Origin: Aporhodopirellula aestuarii
GTDB lineage: Bacteria; Planctomycetota; Planctomycetia; Pirellulales; Pirellulaceae
Length of the DNA stretch: 64,000 nucleotides
Assembly: GCF_023701485.1 (NCBI RefSeq)
Contig: NZ_JAMQBK010000023.1
Span: 103,304-167,303, forward strand
Direction: 5' to 3'
The translations under genes and the position numbers were made by a program. Under the pieces are notes generated by a model. The model searched no databases, had not been told where the DNA came from, and saw only the letters and a list, made by a program, of their open reading frames with translations. Shown here one piece after another: positions 1 to 7,359 of this stretch (the stretch's first letter is position 1; every line of letters begins with the position of its first letter).

Positions 1-794
1 GCCGGAACTCGCAAAGCCTCGGTCCGGCCTACAGTTCGCGGCAGTTTCGCCAGATGATTCCTGCAGACCTGCTTGGAATGGCCAATCAAGGAGATTGCCC
101 TGCCCAGCGTGTGTGGCCTGACGTCGATCAACCGGCCTTTAAAACAATTGCATGCGGACGACGTCGTCGACGTCGATACTCCGGACTTTTTGAAACGGAT
201 CACATTGGTTTGTTCGTTCGCTCCACAGGGAACGTGTACACCCATCTCGGCTTTCCGATGCACATCTCTTAAGGCCCGCCCCAAGCCCCGTAGAACCTCT
301 ATAGAGGTCTTCCAGTTCGACGACTTCAGTTGTTTTGGTAATCGGTCAGCGAAGCAAAACATCAGCTTCCTTGGTGCCGCGACGAATCACCACGTCGACG
401 CGGCCCTTAAAACGATCTGAACAACAGACCACGTGGCAACTCGACAAGACACAAGTCGAGACCGGGCGCTCTACCAAAACCTTACGTAGTCCTGCGATTG
501 CCGCCGTTGCCAGACACGAAACACCGCGAGATGCAACGTGAACACGGGCAAAAAACGCAACTCTCGAAGTTCTCTCGCGTATTTCCGTCTGCACACGTAA
601 CGATGCATTCACGAACCGTTTTTCGCTGAGATTGAACTCGCGCACTTTGTTAGTCGACTGCGACGAAAAGCTCGCTATTTTGGCGAACTTCGAAAGTCCA
701 TAGAAATCGTTGCCACCCGCCGACCGAATTCCGTCGAAAATAAAAACATTTAATGTTTAGCTCCTCCCCGTTGTCCCCATATTGCGGTTGGCAT
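1..794. other. Unannotated stretch, no gene supported
   Basis: I see no supportable gene here. Short open frames exist on both strands but lack recognisable motifs and convincing ribosome-binding sites. Small structures are visible: a perfect 14-base palindrome ACCTCTATAGAGGT at 295-308 and an AT-rich near-palindrome AAACATT-T-AATGTTT at 744-758, which could lie in a promoter for the lipoprotein gene now split off by the insertion element. The first bases may be the tail of something outside the window. Confidence 0.5.
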
Positions 795-820
795 ATGGCG
801 CAAACGCCATTGTTTTCTTA
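795..820 (+). terminator. Possible short terminator hairpin
   Basis: Stem ATGGCG / CGCCAT with loop CAAA, followed by TGTTTTCTTA. The stem is only 6 bp, so this is a weak intrinsic-terminator candidate. It lies just left of the IS66 insertion and could end transcripts coming from further left. Confidence 0.35.
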
Positions 821-832
821 GAAAGCGGTGTG

Positions 833-840
833 TGTCCGTT
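833..840. repeat. Target-site duplication, left copy
   Basis: TGTCCGTT directly abuts the left inverted repeat of the insertion element. The identical octamer occurs at 2312-2319 directly after the right inverted repeat. Eight bases is the duplication length typical of the IS66 family. Confidence 0.9.
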
Positions 841-2311
841 GTACTTGTTTACCCAGCGAAAAACTGGTGTTGGTGAATTTGGCCTGAATCGACCACAATT
901 GGCGGGTCATGGATGTGCCCAAGATCACCACCGATTGCCCGGATTGCAAGCCGCTGCTTGAGAAGCAGCAGGCGATCATCGACATGCTGGTCAAGCAAGT
1001 TGAGTTGCTCACGGCACGTCTTGAGAAAGTTGAACGCGAAGGCAAACGCCAAGCGGCTCCGTTTCGCAAGAAACGCAAAGCCGATCCGAAAAAGCCAGGG
1101 CGTAAAAGCGGTGAAGATCACGGCAAGCACCATCGCCGAGCCGTGCCCGAACAGATCGATGAAACGTACGACGTTCCCCTACCAGCGTGCTGCCCCGACT
1201 GCGGCCATGGCGAACTGACCAAGACCGAAACGCTCGTGCAGTTCCAAACCGATATCCCTCGCGTCGTCATCAACCGGCAATTCAACATCGACGCTGGAAC
1301 TTGCTGTGGCTGTGGATCTCATGTTCAGGGGCGGCATGAACTGCAAACGTCCGACGCGGTCGGAGCCGCCGCGGCTCAACTCGGACCGAACGTTCACGCC
1401 GCGATGGCGCTTTTGAACAAAGAACTTGGGCTCAGTCACGGCAAGGTTAAACGTCTGCTGAAAATGCTTTTTGAGATTCGGGTCAGTCGCAGCACCAGTT
1501 GCCGAAGCATGCTTCGCACCGCTGATCGACTGGAGGACGCCTACGCTCAGGTCCGAAGGGCCGTGCGAGGTTCGCCTCAGGTGGTCGGAGATGAAACGGG
1601 TTGGCGAGTCGATGGACGTGGGGCTTGGCTTCATGCGTTCGTCGGACTGACCGCGACGTGTTACGAAGTGGATGCGACGAGAAGCATCGGGCCAGCGGAA
1701 AGACTGCTGGGCATCGACTGGTCGGGAATCTTTGGACACGACGGCTGGGCGGTCTATGACAAGTTCACTGCAGCGACTCATCAACAATGCTTTGCGCACC
1801 TGCTTCGGCGATGTGAATCGTTAATCGAAAGCGGGACCGGTGGTGCGTTGGCGTTTCCGCGTGGAGTGAAAGACTTGCTGCTCGCAGGCTTCGAGTATCG
1901 CTACCGTTTTCGGTCCGATGAGATGACGGCACATGGGATGAAGGTGATGGCGGGCCGATTGACGATGAAGATGTGGAAATTGGTTCGTCACCCAAAGAAG
2001 CATGCTGCCAATGAACGCTTCGCGAAGTTTTTGGAAAATCATCTCGATGATCTATTCACGTTCCTGCATCGTCCCGGTGCCGACGCAACGAACTGGCGAG
2101 GCGAGCAGGCGATCCGTCCGGCGGTCGTGAATCGAAAAGTATGGGGCGGCAACCGCACCAAAGCCGGAGCGTTGGCCCAGTCACGAATCATGAGCGTGAT
2201 GCAAACGTGCAAGCAAAGACTGGCCGACCCTTTCGACTTCATCCGCTGTCAATTGACCACGACGAGCCCGCTTGCCCTGCCTCTGCCCATCGCGGCACGG
2301 TAAACAAGTAC
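841..2311 (+). mobile_element. Complete IS66-family insertion sequence (1471 bp)
   Basis: The element is bounded by perfect 13-bp terminal inverted repeats: GTACTTGTTTACC at 841-853 and its reverse complement GGTAAACAAGTAC at 2299-2311. These are flanked by the 8-bp direct repeat TGTCCGTT. It contains one transposase gene and no tnpA/tnpB accessory genes, as in the single-gene subgroup of IS66 (ISBst12-like). Intact ends, perfect target duplication and an uninterrupted transposase argue for recent insertion and possible activity. Removing the element and one octamer joins the left flank to the reading frame of the small lipoprotein at 2370-2504. Confidence 0.93.
909..2303 (+). CDS. IS66-family transposase (TnpC type)
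   Basis: A 464-aa DDE transposase filling the insertion element. The N-terminal leucine/lysine-rich helix (about residues 15-45) is the IS66 leucine-zipper-like region. Two cysteine pairs follow (CPDCG near 95-99, CCGCG near 132-136), forming the zinc-finger domain. The catalytic domain carries D228 (VVGDETG), D278 (GHDGWAVYD) and E399 in NWRGEQAIRP, the standard IS66 motif, followed by the usual VNRK-WGGNRT tail. The gene is full length with no frameshift, and its stop codon lies within the right inverted repeat. ATG at 909 is chosen because it gives the complete zipper; the ribosome-binding site is weak. Confidence 0.95.
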   Translation: MDVPKITTDCPDCKPLLEKQQAIIDMLVKQVELLTARLEKVEREGKRQAAPFRKKRKADPKKPGRKSGEDHGKHHRRAVPEQIDETYDVPLPACCPDCGHGELTKTETLVQFQTDIPRVVINRQFNIDAGTCCGCGSHVQGRHELQTSDAVGAAAAQLGPNVHAAMALLNKELGLSHGKVKRLLKMLFEIRVSRSTSCRSMLRTADRLEDAYAQVRRAVRGSPQVVGDETGWRVDGRGAWLHAFVGLTATCYEVDATRSIGPAERLLGIDWSGIFGHDGWAVYDKFTAATHQQCFAHLLRRCESLIESGTGGALAFPRGVKDLLLAGFEYRYRFRSDEMTAHGMKVMAGRLTMKMWKLVRHPKKHAANERFAKFLENHLDDLFTFLHRPGADATNWRGEQAIRPAVVNRKVWGGNRTKAGALAQSRIMSVMQTCKQRLADPFDFIRCQLTTTSPLALPLPIAAR

Positions 2312-2319
2312 TGTCCGTT
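2312..2319. repeat. Target-site duplication, right copy
   Basis: TGTCCGTT directly follows the right inverted repeat and is identical to 833-840. Confidence 0.9.
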
Positions 2320-2369
2320 TTCATTCAAATTGGCTACCGGTCCAAGCCCTCCGTCACAACATTCAACGG

Positions 2370-2504
2370 GTGATTTGCATCCTGACCTTGTTGACTCCGC
2401 TTTTGTCCAATCTTGGTTGCGGTGGTTCGAAGGAACCCATCGTTACGACAGAAGGCCTGAGCGATACCGAGTTGCAGGACCTCCAAGCTGAAATCGACGC
2501 ATGA
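2370..2504 (+). CDS. Small lipoprotein, possibly 5'-disrupted by the IS
   Basis: From GTG at 2370 this frame gives 44 aa: a hydrophobic segment, the lipobox-like SNLGC, then GGSKEPIVTTEGLSDTELQD and a short acidic end. It matches the two other short lipoproteins here (4120-4293, 10380-10541) in length, lipobox and position next to a DUF1559 gene. The start is doubtful. There is no ATG and no clear ribosome-binding site, and the n-region from 2370 has no positive charge. With the insertion element removed, the frame stays open back to 822 with another GTG at 828. The original start may therefore lie left of the element, making the present gene a truncated remnant. Function unknown; a secreted lipid-anchored peptide is inferred. 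Confidence 0.6.
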   Translation: MICILTLLTPLLSNLGCGGSKEPIVTTEGLSDTELQDLQAEIDA

Positions 2505-2705
2505 CATTCACGTGGACCTGAAACAGATGAGGGTGGCCCAGACGAGTGAACTTGGCGTTGTCCGACCTCGAGCGAAACAGAGGAAGGACACGGTCGTTTT
2601 GATGAGAAAGTTTCGTGGCAGTCGTGGTTGGTTCGCCCACCAGGCTGCGTCAGATTTGACTGCGTGTTTTAAATACTTCCTTTGGTTTTACTTTTAGGTT
2701 ACGAA

Positions 2706-3950
2706 ATGAACAGAATTCGCATTAAGCGAGTAAGTCGCAAACCGAGTGGTTTCACGTTGGTGGAATTGCTCGTCGTCATCGCAATTATCGGCGTCTTGGT
2801 GGGACTGTTGCTTCCCGCGGTACAGGCGGCACGTGAAGCCGCTCGCCGAATGAGCTGCAGCAACAATTTCAAGCAGATCGGCTTGGCAATGCACAACTAT
2901 CACTCTGCTTACAACCAGTTGCCAATGCAGATGGGTGGAACTGGAATGCCCGGTATCGGTACCCCTGTAACAAATTCGATCAATTCAGGAAGCAATTCGA
3001 CATTTAGCGATTATGCCAACCTAAGCCGACTTAGCTTTTTAGTAGGTCTGACACCATTCTTCGAGCAACAAGCGCTGTGGGAACAGATCACGAACCCCAG
3101 TCAGGTGATTTTGGGGTCGACAACGTTAAAGAGTCCGCCATGGCCAGCAATGGGACCATCGCCGAACACCACAATCGATACCTACACGCCATGGATGACT
3201 GAAATAAACTCTCTACGCTGTCCAAGTGATCCGGGTGTAGGATTGCCAGGACAAGGCCGGACGAATTATGCCTGTTGCACCGGAGAATCGAACTATTACC
3301 AAAACGCCGGCCCGTTTAATGCCGTTTTGCAGCCTGATTCAACAATGGCACAGAGGTTCAGAGACGCGGATCGCGGAATGTTCGGCGCTCGCTCTGCCAG
3401 GAGCTTCCGGGATGTGCTCGATGGTCTCTCCAACACGATCGCAGCAGGAGAAATTGCAACAGATCTAGGTGACAGGGATGTTCGAACGCGTTTGCGGAGA
3501 GACAATCAGTTCCAGAATAATGGCGCAGGTCCTGCCGCCGTTAGGACATTGCATACCGACCCTCAACGACCGTTGTTTTGGGCTTCCACCGCTGCAAATG
3601 TCTCAGGCGGTGCATCAGAAGGACGCGGATACATGTGGGCCAGCGGTTTTGAGTCGTATACAGCAATGAAGACGATTGCGCCACCGAACACACCGTTTGT
3701 GATGGAGAATTGGCAGTACGCGCCAGGGATTTCGCCAGCAAGCAGTCGCCACCAGGGTGGCGTGCATGTACTCATGGGCGACGGCGCAGTGAAGTTTGTT
3801 ACTGACTCAATTGAATCAGGAGATCAGACGCGCGGAGTTGTACGGAATGGCGGAACAGGCACCCAAGCACCAGGATCACCAAGTCCGTATGGCTTGTGGG
3901 GTGCACTGGGCACCAGAGCCAGCAAGGAAGTCATCAGTTCGGAGTTCTAA
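2706..3950 (+). CDS. DUF1559 pseudopilin-like protein
   Basis: A 414-aa protein. The short basic leader ends in a type IV prepilin-like cleavage/methylation motif, [16 protein letters not shown], followed by a hydrophobic helix and [17 protein letters not shown], the hallmark of the planctomycete DUF1559 family. The C-terminus has [19 protein letters not shown], the family's H-x9-DG element, and ends [12 protein letters not shown]. The family is very expanded in Planctomycetes and its function is unknown; a surface or pseudopilus-like role is only inferred. ATG 2706 is preferred over the upstream in-frame start at 2682, as it gives a normal short basic leader. The gene is flanked on both sides by small lipoprotein genes. 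Its N-terminal 60 residues nearly match those of the DUF1559 protein at 10666 while the nucleotides differ at many synonymous sites, so the duplication is old. Confidence 0.93.
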   Translation: MNRIRIKRVSRKPSGFTLVELLVVIAIIGVLVGLLLPAVQAAREAARRMSCSNNFKQIGLAMHNYHSAYNQLPMQMGGTGMPGIGTPVTNSINSGSNSTFSDYANLSRLSFLVGLTPFFEQQALWEQITNPSQVILGSTTLKSPPWPAMGPSPNTTIDTYTPWMTEINSLRCPSDPGVGLPGQGRTNYACCTGESNYYQNAGPFNAVLQPDSTMAQRFRDADRGMFGARSARSFRDVLDGLSNTIAAGEIATDLGDRDVRTRLRRDNQFQNNGAGPAAVRTLHTDPQRPLFWASTAANVSGGASEGRGYMWASGFESYTAMKTIAPPNTPFVMENWQYAPGISPASSRHQGGVHVLMGDGAVKFVTDSIESGDQTRGVVRNGGTGTQAPGSPSPYGLWGALGTRASKEVISSEF

Positions 3951-4026
3951 TCTGAGCCTCGTCGGCTGCAGCTGTTCTGCCCAGTCCACCTGAGCCGTTT
4001 GTTGCGTGATCGCTGATAAAGAAGTG

Positions 4027-4058
4027 AATAGACATCGTCGCTCAAGACGGTGTCTATT
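4027..4058 (+). terminator. Hairpin between DUF1559 gene and lipoprotein gene
   Basis: A 13-bp stem, AATAGACATCGTC (4027-4039) pairing with GACGGTGTCTATT (4046-4058), with a 6-base loop GCTCAA and one G-U pair. It is followed by CTGATTTCG, not a real T-run. It may act as a terminator or transcript-end stabiliser for the DUF1559 gene, or as an attenuator for the lipoprotein starting 62 bases later. Confidence 0.55.
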
Positions 4059-4119
4059 CTGATTTCGCCTATGTATTTACCGACCTTTTTCTCTTAGTCT
4101 GGTTTACGAAAGTTACCCA

Positions 4120-4293
4120 ATGAAAATTCTAAGCCTGTTCGCCTCAGCGTTACTCGTGGTGGCCCTATCGTCATTTTCAGGTTGCGGTAGTGATGATGGT
4201 AGCACAGTAATTCAACCCGATCCCGCACGAGTCGATTGGACACCGCCAGAGGATGATCCATCGCTGCCGTACGGCGCTCCAACGCCACAGTAA
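4120..4293 (+). CDS. Small lipoprotein (57 aa)
   Basis: Reads MKILSLFASA, a hydrophobic segment, then the lipobox SFSGC followed by GSDDGS and a proline/aspartate-rich tail ending PYGAPTPQ. The signal peptide (about 21 residues) plus the mature cysteine indicates lipid anchoring. The mature part is about 36 residues with no known domain, so it is probably disordered. It follows the DUF1559 gene on the same strand and is closed by an excellent intrinsic terminator at 4314-4348, which supports it as a real transcribed gene. Similar short lipoproteins sit beside both DUF1559 genes in this window. Function unknown. Confidence 0.8.
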   Translation: MKILSLFASALLVVALSSFSGCGSDDGSTVIQPDPARVDWTPPEDDPSLPYGAPTPQ

Positions 4294-4313
4294 AGAAGCG
4301 GTCGTAACAGAGC

Positions 4314-4348
4314 AGAGCGTTGTCGCAGTGCGATAACGCTCTATTTTT
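4314..4348 (+). terminator. Rho-independent terminator
   Basis: A 13-bp stem, AGAGCGTTGTCGC (4314-4326) with GCGATAACGCTCT (4330-4342), loop AGT, followed by ATTTTT. It lies 20 bases after the stop codon of the 57-aa lipoprotein. Confidence 0.85.
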
Positions 4349-5006
4349 GCGCTGCGATTGCTCCGGACCGCGTCATTTGCGCCTTCATCCATTTGCCTGC
4401 TGCACCTGAAACGATGGACCAGAACTAGTCCTTGAACAAGCGTTTGCGGAGTCGGTTTTCGGTGGTTTCTGCGGCTCAGTTCAGGTTTTGCTGCGTGGGC
4501 ATAAAGTGATTCTGGTGGTCGTGGGCTACCTTGGTCGCTTCAGTTGGTACATGACGCAAGTCCGACGGTTCGACTTGCGCGTTCAACGCCCGCTGGCGTA
4601 GTGTGTCATCGCGTTGCGACTTGCTTCGCTTTGCTTTCCCAAACCACGGACTCACGTCCGTGGCTTTAGGATGTCGTCACGATCGTGACTAAACATTCGC
4701 GTAACTCTGGATCCAGCTAAACGAAAAAGGGATAGCGACACATCTTGTCCATAACGAATTTTTTGGCAGCCCAGCAATTGCTTTGGTTGGACGCAGGTAC
4801 CACGGTTAGCATCAAATGACAGATATACTGAAAGTCTCCAGCCTACGTGCTGAGCATACAGAGCTTGAGTGTCTTGCACGGCTTGCAAAGGACATCCAAA
4901 GCGTTTTCGTGCTCAACACCAATTCGTTTTATGGGTTCAACGTTGGCGTCCGTAGGCGACTACGTATTGAGTGCGTAAAAAAGGTTCATTGAATGGACCA
5001 GACTGC
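4349..5006. other. Intergenic stretch without supported gene
   Basis: About 660 bases between the terminator of the lipoprotein gene and the convergent end of the XylR-type regulator. Small open frames are present but none shows a domain, signal peptide or plausible start. It contains the palindromic element at 4644-4663 and a looser inverted repeat CGCAAGTC...GACTTGCG near 4554-4578. It may be a decayed gene or a repeat-bearing spacer. Confidence 0.5.
4644..4663. repeat. Palindromic element CCACGGAC-TCAC-GTCCGTGG
   Basis: A perfect 8-bp inverted repeat around a 4-base centre in non-coding DNA. There is no T-run, so it is not an intrinsic terminator for a visible gene. The form is that of a dispersed palindromic unit, but only one copy is in this window. 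Confidence 0.5.
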
Positions 5007-6179
5007 TCATCTTCCTGATGTCATCCGAAACTGTTTGGGTGTTGTACCGACGTGTTGCTTGAAGATTCGACAAAGGTTGTGGGGTGTTTGGAAGCCGGTG
5101 AGCTGAGCAATCACGTTGACCTTTTTGTCCGTTTCGAGAAGCATTTTTTTAGCAAGCGTCAGACGGTAATGCCGGAGCTCTTCGGCGGGGGCGCGAATGT
5201 AGTGTTCACGAAACGCCTTCTCCAAACCGCTTCGAGACATCCCCACAGCCTTGAATAGTTGGTTCATGCTGATCGGCTTGGCTGCGTTTTCATGCAGATA
5301 CCTGATCGCGTCGACGACTTTGGGATGATCGACAGCATGGCTGTCCGTGCTCCGACGCTCGACCACAAACGACGGAGGCACATAGATCGGTTCGCGCGGC
5401 ACGGACTCGCCGCGGAGGAGCCGCTCGAGCAACGCCGCGCCCTCGTATCCGACCTGTTCCCAATTATTCTCGATGCTTGACAGCGGGACACGCAAGCATT
5501 CGCAAATGATCTCGGTATTGTCGACACCGAGCACGGCCACCTCGCCGGGAATTTCAATCTGCGCCGCCAAGCAGGCCTCGATCACCTCGACCGCTTCAAC
5601 GTCCCGTGATGTGAAGACGGCAAGTGGTTTTGGCAACGAAGTCAGCCTGCGGATCAACCAGCGATGTCGTTGATCGAGTGTGTCGTTTCGCTTCCCGCGT
5701 TCCTGGTGCCAGTTGAGAATCTCGCATCGATGTCCCGCCGACTCGACGGAGCTTTGAAAGGCTTCGCGTCGTCGGCTACTGACACCCAACCCACGACGTT
5801 GGACATAGGCGAAGTGATGGTAGCCTCGATCGAGGAAATGGCCGGCCGCCATTTTTCCGATCGCAACGTTATCCGTTGTCACTCGTGGCAGCGCAATGTT
5901 GGGTCGGCTCTCAGCGAAATCGACAATCGGAACCTTGCAGTGACGCAGTCGTTTCCAGAGGTCCGGCCCGCCTCCGAGCAATGTCAAAACGCCGTCACCA
6001 TTCCAGTGACTGGGCACGAGGTCTTCAAAGTCGGCGGTGATGTGCCAACCATGATCTCGCGCGAATCGAGCCACGCCATGATGGATTTTCGGGTAATACC
6101 ACGTCAAAGCTAACAAGATGTTGCGTCCCGGCGTGACGGTGGTCTTGTTGCGCTGAATTCTCTTGGTGGTGTTCGTCAA
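5007..6179 (-). CDS. XylR/AraC-type transcriptional regulator
   Basis: A 390-aa protein with two parts. Residues about 18-270 form a LacI/periplasmic-binding-protein-type sensor domain (NILLALTWYYPKIHHGVARF, VTTDNVAIGKMAAGHFLDRG, VAVLGVDNTEIICE). Residues about 288-386 form an AraC-type DNA-binding domain with two helix-turn-helix units (ISMNQLFKAVGMSRSGLEKA; VNVIAQLTGFQTPHNLCRIF). This architecture is that of XylR-like sugar-sensing regulators. The start is TTG at 6179, supported by GAGGA about 9 bases upstream; there is no in-frame ATG near the N-terminus. It is divergent from the sialic-acid lyase gene, suggesting local control of that cluster by a sugar ligand. The actual ligand is unknown. 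Confidence 0.9.
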   Translation of the reverse strand: MTNTTKRIQRNKTTVTPGRNILLALTWYYPKIHHGVARFARDHGWHITADFEDLVPSHWNGDGVLTLLGGGPDLWKRLRHCKVPIVDFAESRPNIALPRVTTDNVAIGKMAAGHFLDRGYHHFAYVQRRGLGVSSRRREAFQSSVESAGHRCEILNWHQERGKRNDTLDQRHRWLIRRLTSLPKPLAVFTSRDVEAVEVIEACLAAQIEIPGEVAVLGVDNTEIICECLRVPLSSIENNWEQVGYEGAALLERLLRGESVPREPIYVPPSFVVERRSTDSHAVDHPKVVDAIRYLHENAAKPISMNQLFKAVGMSRSGLEKAFREHYIRAPAEELRHYRLTLAKKMLLETDKKVNVIAQLTGFQTPHNLCRIFKQHVGTTPKQFRMTSGR

Positions 6180-6399
6180 AACAGCAGATCCTCGGAAGAC
6201 GCAGTGGTGAAGATGACAATGATTTTACTCGAAATGTCAATTTGTGTTCGCTCGCTACACAGTTATCGTTCTATTGGCACGAGTAATTCTCGTTGTTGCC
6301 CACGTGATCGCAGTGAGGCTGTCTCCTGTCTCCTGGACGCACTTGGGTGCCCGCACGCTTTCCCCACCAATCCTTTTCGACGAAAGAGTCCATCTGCAG

Positions 6400-7359
6400 A
6401 TGATTAGTCAGTCGTCTTCCTCCAGCCCCGATCGACTGCAAGGACTCATTGCAGCGACCTTTACACCCATGAATCTAGACGGTTCGCTGCGTCTGGATGG
6501 TATCGATGAGATTGTGGCACACCTGATCGATCATGACATCGATGGGATGTACGTTCTCGGTAGCACTGGCGAGGGTCTTTCACTCACATTCGAAGAACGA
6601 TGTGTGGTCGCCGAACGTTTCGTCGAGAGCGCGAACGGCCGTATCCCCGTGATCGTTCAGTGCGGTAGTGAAAGTTTGCGTCAATCGAATCGCCTCGCCG
6701 CACACGCTCAAACGGTTGGTGCCGATGCGGTGTCCGCCGTCAGTCCGGTGTACTTCAAGCCTGACTGCATGCAAACATTGGTGGCGAGCATGGACGAGAT
6801 CGCGTCCGGGGCACCGGACCTGCCATTTTATTACTACCACATCCCGGCGGCCACGGGAGTCAATTTGCCAATGGTCGAGTTTCTGCAGCACGGCGGTGAT
6901 CGGATTGCAAACTTGCGGGGAATCAAATTCACATCTCCAAACGTGCATGAACTGCAAACCTGCATTGATTACGCGGGTGATCGATTCGAGATTTTGTGGG
7001 GCCAAGACGAAAGTCTGTACTGCGGGATGATCGCCGGGGTACAAGCGGCCGTTGGCAGCACTTACAATTTCGCCGCGGTGATTTATCAGCAATTGATGCG
7101 AGCGTTTTCCAACGGCGACTTAGACAGGGTCCGAAACCTGCAGTCGCGTTCACAAGCCATCGTGAATACGTTTGTTCCCTACGGTCCCAGGGCCGCTCAA
7201 AAGGCGATGATGTCGATGGTCGGAATCGATTGTGGGCCGAGCCGATTGCCGATCGCCCCGTTGTCGTCGAACCGGTTTGAGGAACTCCGCTGCGACCTCG
7301 AAGCGATCGGTTTCTTTGATTGGATTCAAGAGTCCTTGCCTGTTGAAAGCGTTGGTTGA
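6400..7359 (+). CDS. nanA: N-acetylneuraminate lyase (DHDPS family)
   Basis: A 319-aa class I aldolase of the dihydrodipicolinate synthase/NAL family, expected to split N-acetylneuraminate into N-acetylmannosamine and pyruvate in the cytoplasm. Visible motifs are GSTGEG (residues 54-59, carboxylate binding), [11 protein letters not shown] (144-154, containing the active-site tyrosine and the sequence that distinguishes NAL from DHDPS), and GIKF with Schiff-base Lys176. ATG 6400 gives the normal family length; the upstream in-frame start at 6244 would add 52 unrelated residues. The downstream mutarotase-symporter gene starts around its end, and a sialidase lies further on, so the locus fits sialic-acid scavenging. 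A related keto-acid aldolase activity is the alternative. Confidence 0.92.
   Translation: MISQSSSSSPDRLQGLIAATFTPMNLDGSLRLDGIDEIVAHLIDHDIDGMYVLGSTGEGLSLTFEERCVVAERFVESANGRIPVIVQCGSESLRQSNRLAAHAQTVGADAVSAVSPVYFKPDCMQTLVASMDEIASGAPDLPFYYYHIPAATGVNLPMVEFLQHGGDRIANLRGIKFTSPNVHELQTCIDYAGDRFEILWGQDESLYCGMIAGVQAAVGSTYNFAAVIYQQLMRAFSNGDLDRVRNLQSRSQAIVNTFVPYGPRAAQKAMMSMVGIDCGPSRLPIAPLSSNRFEELRCDLEAIGFFDWIQESLPVESVG

Noticed and set aside
346-645. 99-codon open frame on the minus strand left of the IS66 element
   Set aside because: No recognisable motif, no ribosome-binding site, and no neighbour that would give it context.
4652-4888. 78-codon open frame on the minus strand
   Set aside because: It overlaps the palindrome at 4644-4663, has no motif, and has no credible start.
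7232-7342. Early start for the mutarotase-symporter gene inside nanA
   Set aside because: It would overlap nanA by 128 bases and add Arg-rich residues before the signal peptide; TTG 7343 or 7361 fits better.
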